From positions 1-64,000 of the forward strand of contig JAQGPJ010000005.1 in the NCBI GenBank assembly GCA_028293125.1: a DNA stretch of 64,000 nucleotides, read 5' to 3'. A program made the position numbers and the translations under genes. The notes below the pieces were generated by a model that was given only the letters and a program-made list of their open reading frames with translations, was not told the origin of the DNA and ran no database searches. Shown piece after piece: positions 62,023 to 64,000 of this stretch (positions are counted from its first letter, which is position 1; every line of letters starts with the position of its first letter). This DNA is from Verrucomicrobiales bacterium. Lineage in GTDB: Bacteria > Verrucomicrobiota > Verrucomicrobiia > Verrucomicrobiales > V1-33.

Positions 62023-62895
62023 ATGCCCAGCAATACCGTTGTCTATCAGGTGCCCGGCGCCATCACGGACACCTCCATTCCGCCCCTGCCGCGCGATGCC
62101 CTGCTCACCGGAGCCAACAGCGGCATCCGGTTCCTCTTCGACCTCGCCAACGCCTACAGCTGGACGCCCGGCGCCCCGGTGCAGGGCAAGGCCGTGAAGG
62201 ACCTGTCGGAGATCAGCGCGGACGGCCTCGTCAACACCGCCGGCACCCTCGCCGCCGCCGGCAACGGCATTGACTTCACGACCAGCGCCGGACGCGCCTG
62301 TCTCTCCGCGCCAACCGGTGTGCTGTCGGACCTCTGGCCGGATCAGGAGTATATCCTCTGCGGTTACTGGAAGCTGCCTGTCCTCGGCAATTTCCCCGGA
62401 GTCGGCGGCGGCCAGAACACCACCCTGCTGACCGCCGAGAGCGGGGCCAGCGACCACTACGGCAACAGCGCGGAAATCGTGATGGCCGCCTGGGACATGG
62501 GCGCCGCAGGCCGCGTGAGGCTCACGCGGCCGACTGCCGTGTCCACATCGGGCGTGGAGTCCATCACTCTGGACCTCACCCCGCACGCCGGGTTCCTCAC
62601 CCAGATCGCCGTGTGGCGCACCGCTGCCAACTGGAATTGCCGCCTAAAATCCAGCGCCGGCACCACCCTCGGCATTCCCAACACCGTCAACGTCAAAAGC
62701 ACCGGCGACTTCAGTTCCAAAGGCCTCCACTTCGGCATGTCCGGCTCCTTCGGCGTCCAGGTCAACAACAGCGCCCGCACCGGCCTGCGCCTTTACCGCG
62801 GCTTCGCGGAGAACACCAAACGCTCCGGCCGCGCAGCCATCACCGTGCTGGACGAGGATTACGGGCGGACGGTCGGGCGTGCGGTGTATGGGTGA
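62023..62895 (+). CDS. Phage structural protein of unknown role
   Basis: 290 residues, no signal peptide. Beta-rich, with a lectin-like or LamG-like arrangement (FLFDLANAYSWTPGAPVQGK, GIDFTTSAGRACLSAPTGVL, WRTAANWNCRLKSSAGTTLG). It is 13 bp after the tail fibre gene and read in the same direction, so it may be a second fibre or adhesin subunit. No family is recognised. Confidence 0.55.
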   Translation: MPSNTVVYQVPGAITDTSIPPLPRDALLTGANSGIRFLFDLANAYSWTPGAPVQGKAVKDLSEISADGLVNTAGTLAAAGNGIDFTTSAGRACLSAPTGVLSDLWPDQEYILCGYWKLPVLGNFPGVGGGQNTTLLTAESGASDHYGNSAEIVMAAWDMGAAGRVRLTRPTAVSTSGVESITLDLTPHAGFLTQIAVWRTAANWNCRLKSSAGTTLGIPNTVNVKSTGDFSSKGLHFGMSGSFGVQVNNSARTGLRLYRGFAENTKRSGRAAITVLDEDYGRTVGRAVYG

Positions 62896-63560
62896 GAGGA
62901 GGGAGGAGGGGAAGGGGGAGTATTAGTTATTATTTATAGATTATTGCTTGTAGGCTGTCTTCAAAATAACCAGCGGATGATTCCGGCGAGCATGCGCTTG
63001 ATCAATAAGCGGTGCGCGCCGCTCCTCAGCCGCATGAGGCAAAGTCCGCAAAATCCATGCCGCCCGCTTATCAGCCCATGGTGTCCCGGGGTATATTCCG
63101 CAAATTTTAGAAAAGCTACTTATTTGTTTTATTTTTATTAACAATAATTAGTAAAAAACAGGAAATCACACACGTTATCCCAAAAATAAAGTGTTTAAAA
63201 CGGAAAACCCCGGCCGCCACTCGGTCATATTCATCCATAGCAAAACAAATAAGCACTATTATAAATATAATTATAAAAAACTTATTCATATCATTGGGGC
63301 AGAGTCACTCCAGTGAAAGTCCGGGGCGGCGGAGGGGATTTCAGGGTGATTCTATTCCGCGCCACTAAGGCTGGAGGGGTGGGCATTCAACCGGAAACCG
63401 TAGTCGGAACCAGCTGTTTCCACCACTCAAATCAGGCAGCCACGATTTTTCAGACAGCCTCTTATGAAAATTCAAAATACTGGCATACGGCCTGAGATGA
63501 GGGACGCGCTTCAGATCCAAGCCGTAATAACCAATAATCAATAACTATCCCCCATCCCCC
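62890..63560. repeat. Heptamer hairpin element apparently split by an IS5-like remnant
   Basis: The left arm (62896-62942) reads GAGGAGGGAGGAGGGGAAGG then TATTAGTTATTATTTATAGA. The right arm (63526-63558) reads TAATAACCAATAATCAATAA then CTATCCCCCATCCCCCC. These pair as in the GGTTATT arm type. Between them sits the IS remnant 62950-63461. Confidence 0.65.
62950..63461 (-). mobile_element. Decayed IS5-family-like element, copy 2, opposite orientation
   Basis: The left end AGGCTGTCTTCAAAATAACC matches the right end of copy 1, and the right end (reverse complement AGGCTGTCTGAAAAATCG) matches its left end. On the minus strand a transposase start LNAHPSSLSGAE is followed at once by a stop. Near the other end KRMLAGIIRWLF is in frame with the copy 1 peptide KRMLARIARWLL. 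The middle (about 63110-63290) is very A/T-rich and unrelated to copy 1. It cannot encode an active transposase. Confidence 0.72.
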
Positions 63561-63561
63561 C

Positions 63562-64000
63562 ATGTCCCACCGCCTCCTCACCTTCCTGGATTCCCTCCGC
63601 TCCCCCCTGGCCTCCATGGCCGGGTTGCCGGTGGAGAGCGTGGCCGTGTATGCGCAGCAAGATATGGCCATGCACATCGCGGGAGTCATCGCCCGGCACC
63701 GATGCGCGGTGATGATGGGGTTCAGCGGCCTGGAGATCGGGGGCAAAGCGGACATCCCCGTGCCCGGTCCGCCGGTGGACGCCACCTTGGAGATCACGGT
63801 GTGGACGCCGGAGGTGGTGCTTCAGGCCGGCGGGCCGCTGGCCATGGACGTGGCGGAATGCATCATCGCCGGCCTGCATGGCCGCAGGCCTCCGGAGGGC
63901 GCGCCGGGCATGGCCTTGGTCCCGCGGTTCCGGTCCGCCTCCATCATCAGCCGCACGGGAGGGCAGGGCACCGCCCGGCACCTGGTGGCCACCCTGATCT
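63562..64000 (+). CDS. Phage tail protein, cut by the window end
   Basis: 146 codons, open to the right edge, starting MSHRLLTFLDSLRSPLASMA. It contains HRCAVMMGFSGLEIGGKADI and TLEITVWTPEVVLQAGGPLA, then IIAGLHGRRPPEGAPGMALV. The pattern of a short N-terminal helix followed by beta strands in a phage tail region suggests a tail terminator or Gp37/DUF1834-like protein, but I am not sure. It lies after the IS remnant and the split repeat. Confidence 0.6.
   Translation, partial: MSHRLLTFLDSLRSPLASMAGLPVESVAVYAQQDMAMHIAGVIARHRCAVMMGFSGLEIGGKADIPVPGPPVDATLEITVWTPEVVLQAGGPLAMDVAECIIAGLHGRRPPEGAPGMALVPRFRSASIISRTGGQGTARHLVATLI

Larger units (their letters stand above)
51189..64000 (+). mobile_element. 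Mu-type prophage morphogenesis block (continues past window end)
   Basis: The gene order HTH, small membrane protein, gp27-like, terminase large, gp29-like portal, gpI-like protease/scaffold, small head protein, capsid, connector, tail fibre, further structural protein and tail protein follows Mu-like head genes. No MuA/MuB transposase, integrase, repressor, lysis enzyme or attachment site is seen in this window. Phage genes are interrupted by host-type hairpin repeats and an IS5-like remnant, which suggests long residence. Confidence 0.7.

Overview
This window looks like a chromosome segment of a high-GC member of the Verrucomicrobiota (PVC group), probably Verrucomicrobiales. The markers are PVC-type dehydrogenase proteins with a C-terminal CxxCH haem-binding domain, neutral-ceramidase-like secreted proteins, a PEP-CTERM protein, GloVer, RCC1 and FG-GAP repeat proteins, a kinase/WD40 fusion and secreted pectate-lyase-fold proteins. 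No rRNA, tRNA or CRISPR array was recognised.

Layout. 1-15.6 kb: large secreted repeat proteins (FG-GAP/InlB/C-type lectin; a 14-unit RCC1 protein; an SHD1-like protein; a 949-residue multidomain exoprotein), separated by small membrane proteins including a duplicated six-helix pair. 16-23.6 kb: a two-component system read leftwards, divergent from two pectate-lyase-like paralogues and a DUF1593 nucleoside-hydrolase-like gene. The shared promoter gap holds a symmetrical set of four 11-bp-spaced half sites. 23.8-31.5 kb: a patchwork of an AT-rich orphan, a histidine phosphatase, a kinase/WD40 protein, hypotheticals and a decayed IS5-like element. 31.7-43.5 kb: a PVC catabolic cluster with two ceramidase-like proteins, two large cytochrome-domain dehydrogenases, a secreted Gfo/Idh/MocA oxidoreductase and a PEP-CTERM LamG-type protein. 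43.8-50.8 kb: topoisomerase IB, an Imm21-like orphan, a lipoprotein, a GloVer gene broken by two single-base frameshifts and a phospholipid methyltransferase-like gene. 51.2-64 kb: a Mu-type virion morphogenesis module (HTH protein, small membrane protein, gp27-like, terminase, gp29-like portal, gpI-like protease/scaffold, head protein, capsid, connector, SGNH-hydrolase tail fibre, a further structural protein, and a tail protein cut by the window end). No integrase, transposase or replication gene is seen.

The least expected signal is in the gaps. About a dozen intergenic regions carry related non-coding hairpin elements of roughly 130-200 bp. Their arms are tandem heptamers of three kinds (GGTTATT, GGGTTCA, AGTTTTC) matched by complementary heptamers on the other side, usually bordered by a G-rich tract. 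Many have an inner section of GGACTGAGT-like nonamers and a small CGGAGC...GCTCC hairpin. They occur between host genes and between phage genes, several gene stop codons fall inside an arm, and one element appears to be split by the second IS5-like remnant. A second hairpin family, built on AACAGGCGTCCCGCCTGTT, and degenerate in-frame hexanucleotide tracts inside several genes add to the repeat load.

All calls come from reading the sequence and recalled family knowledge; no database search was run.
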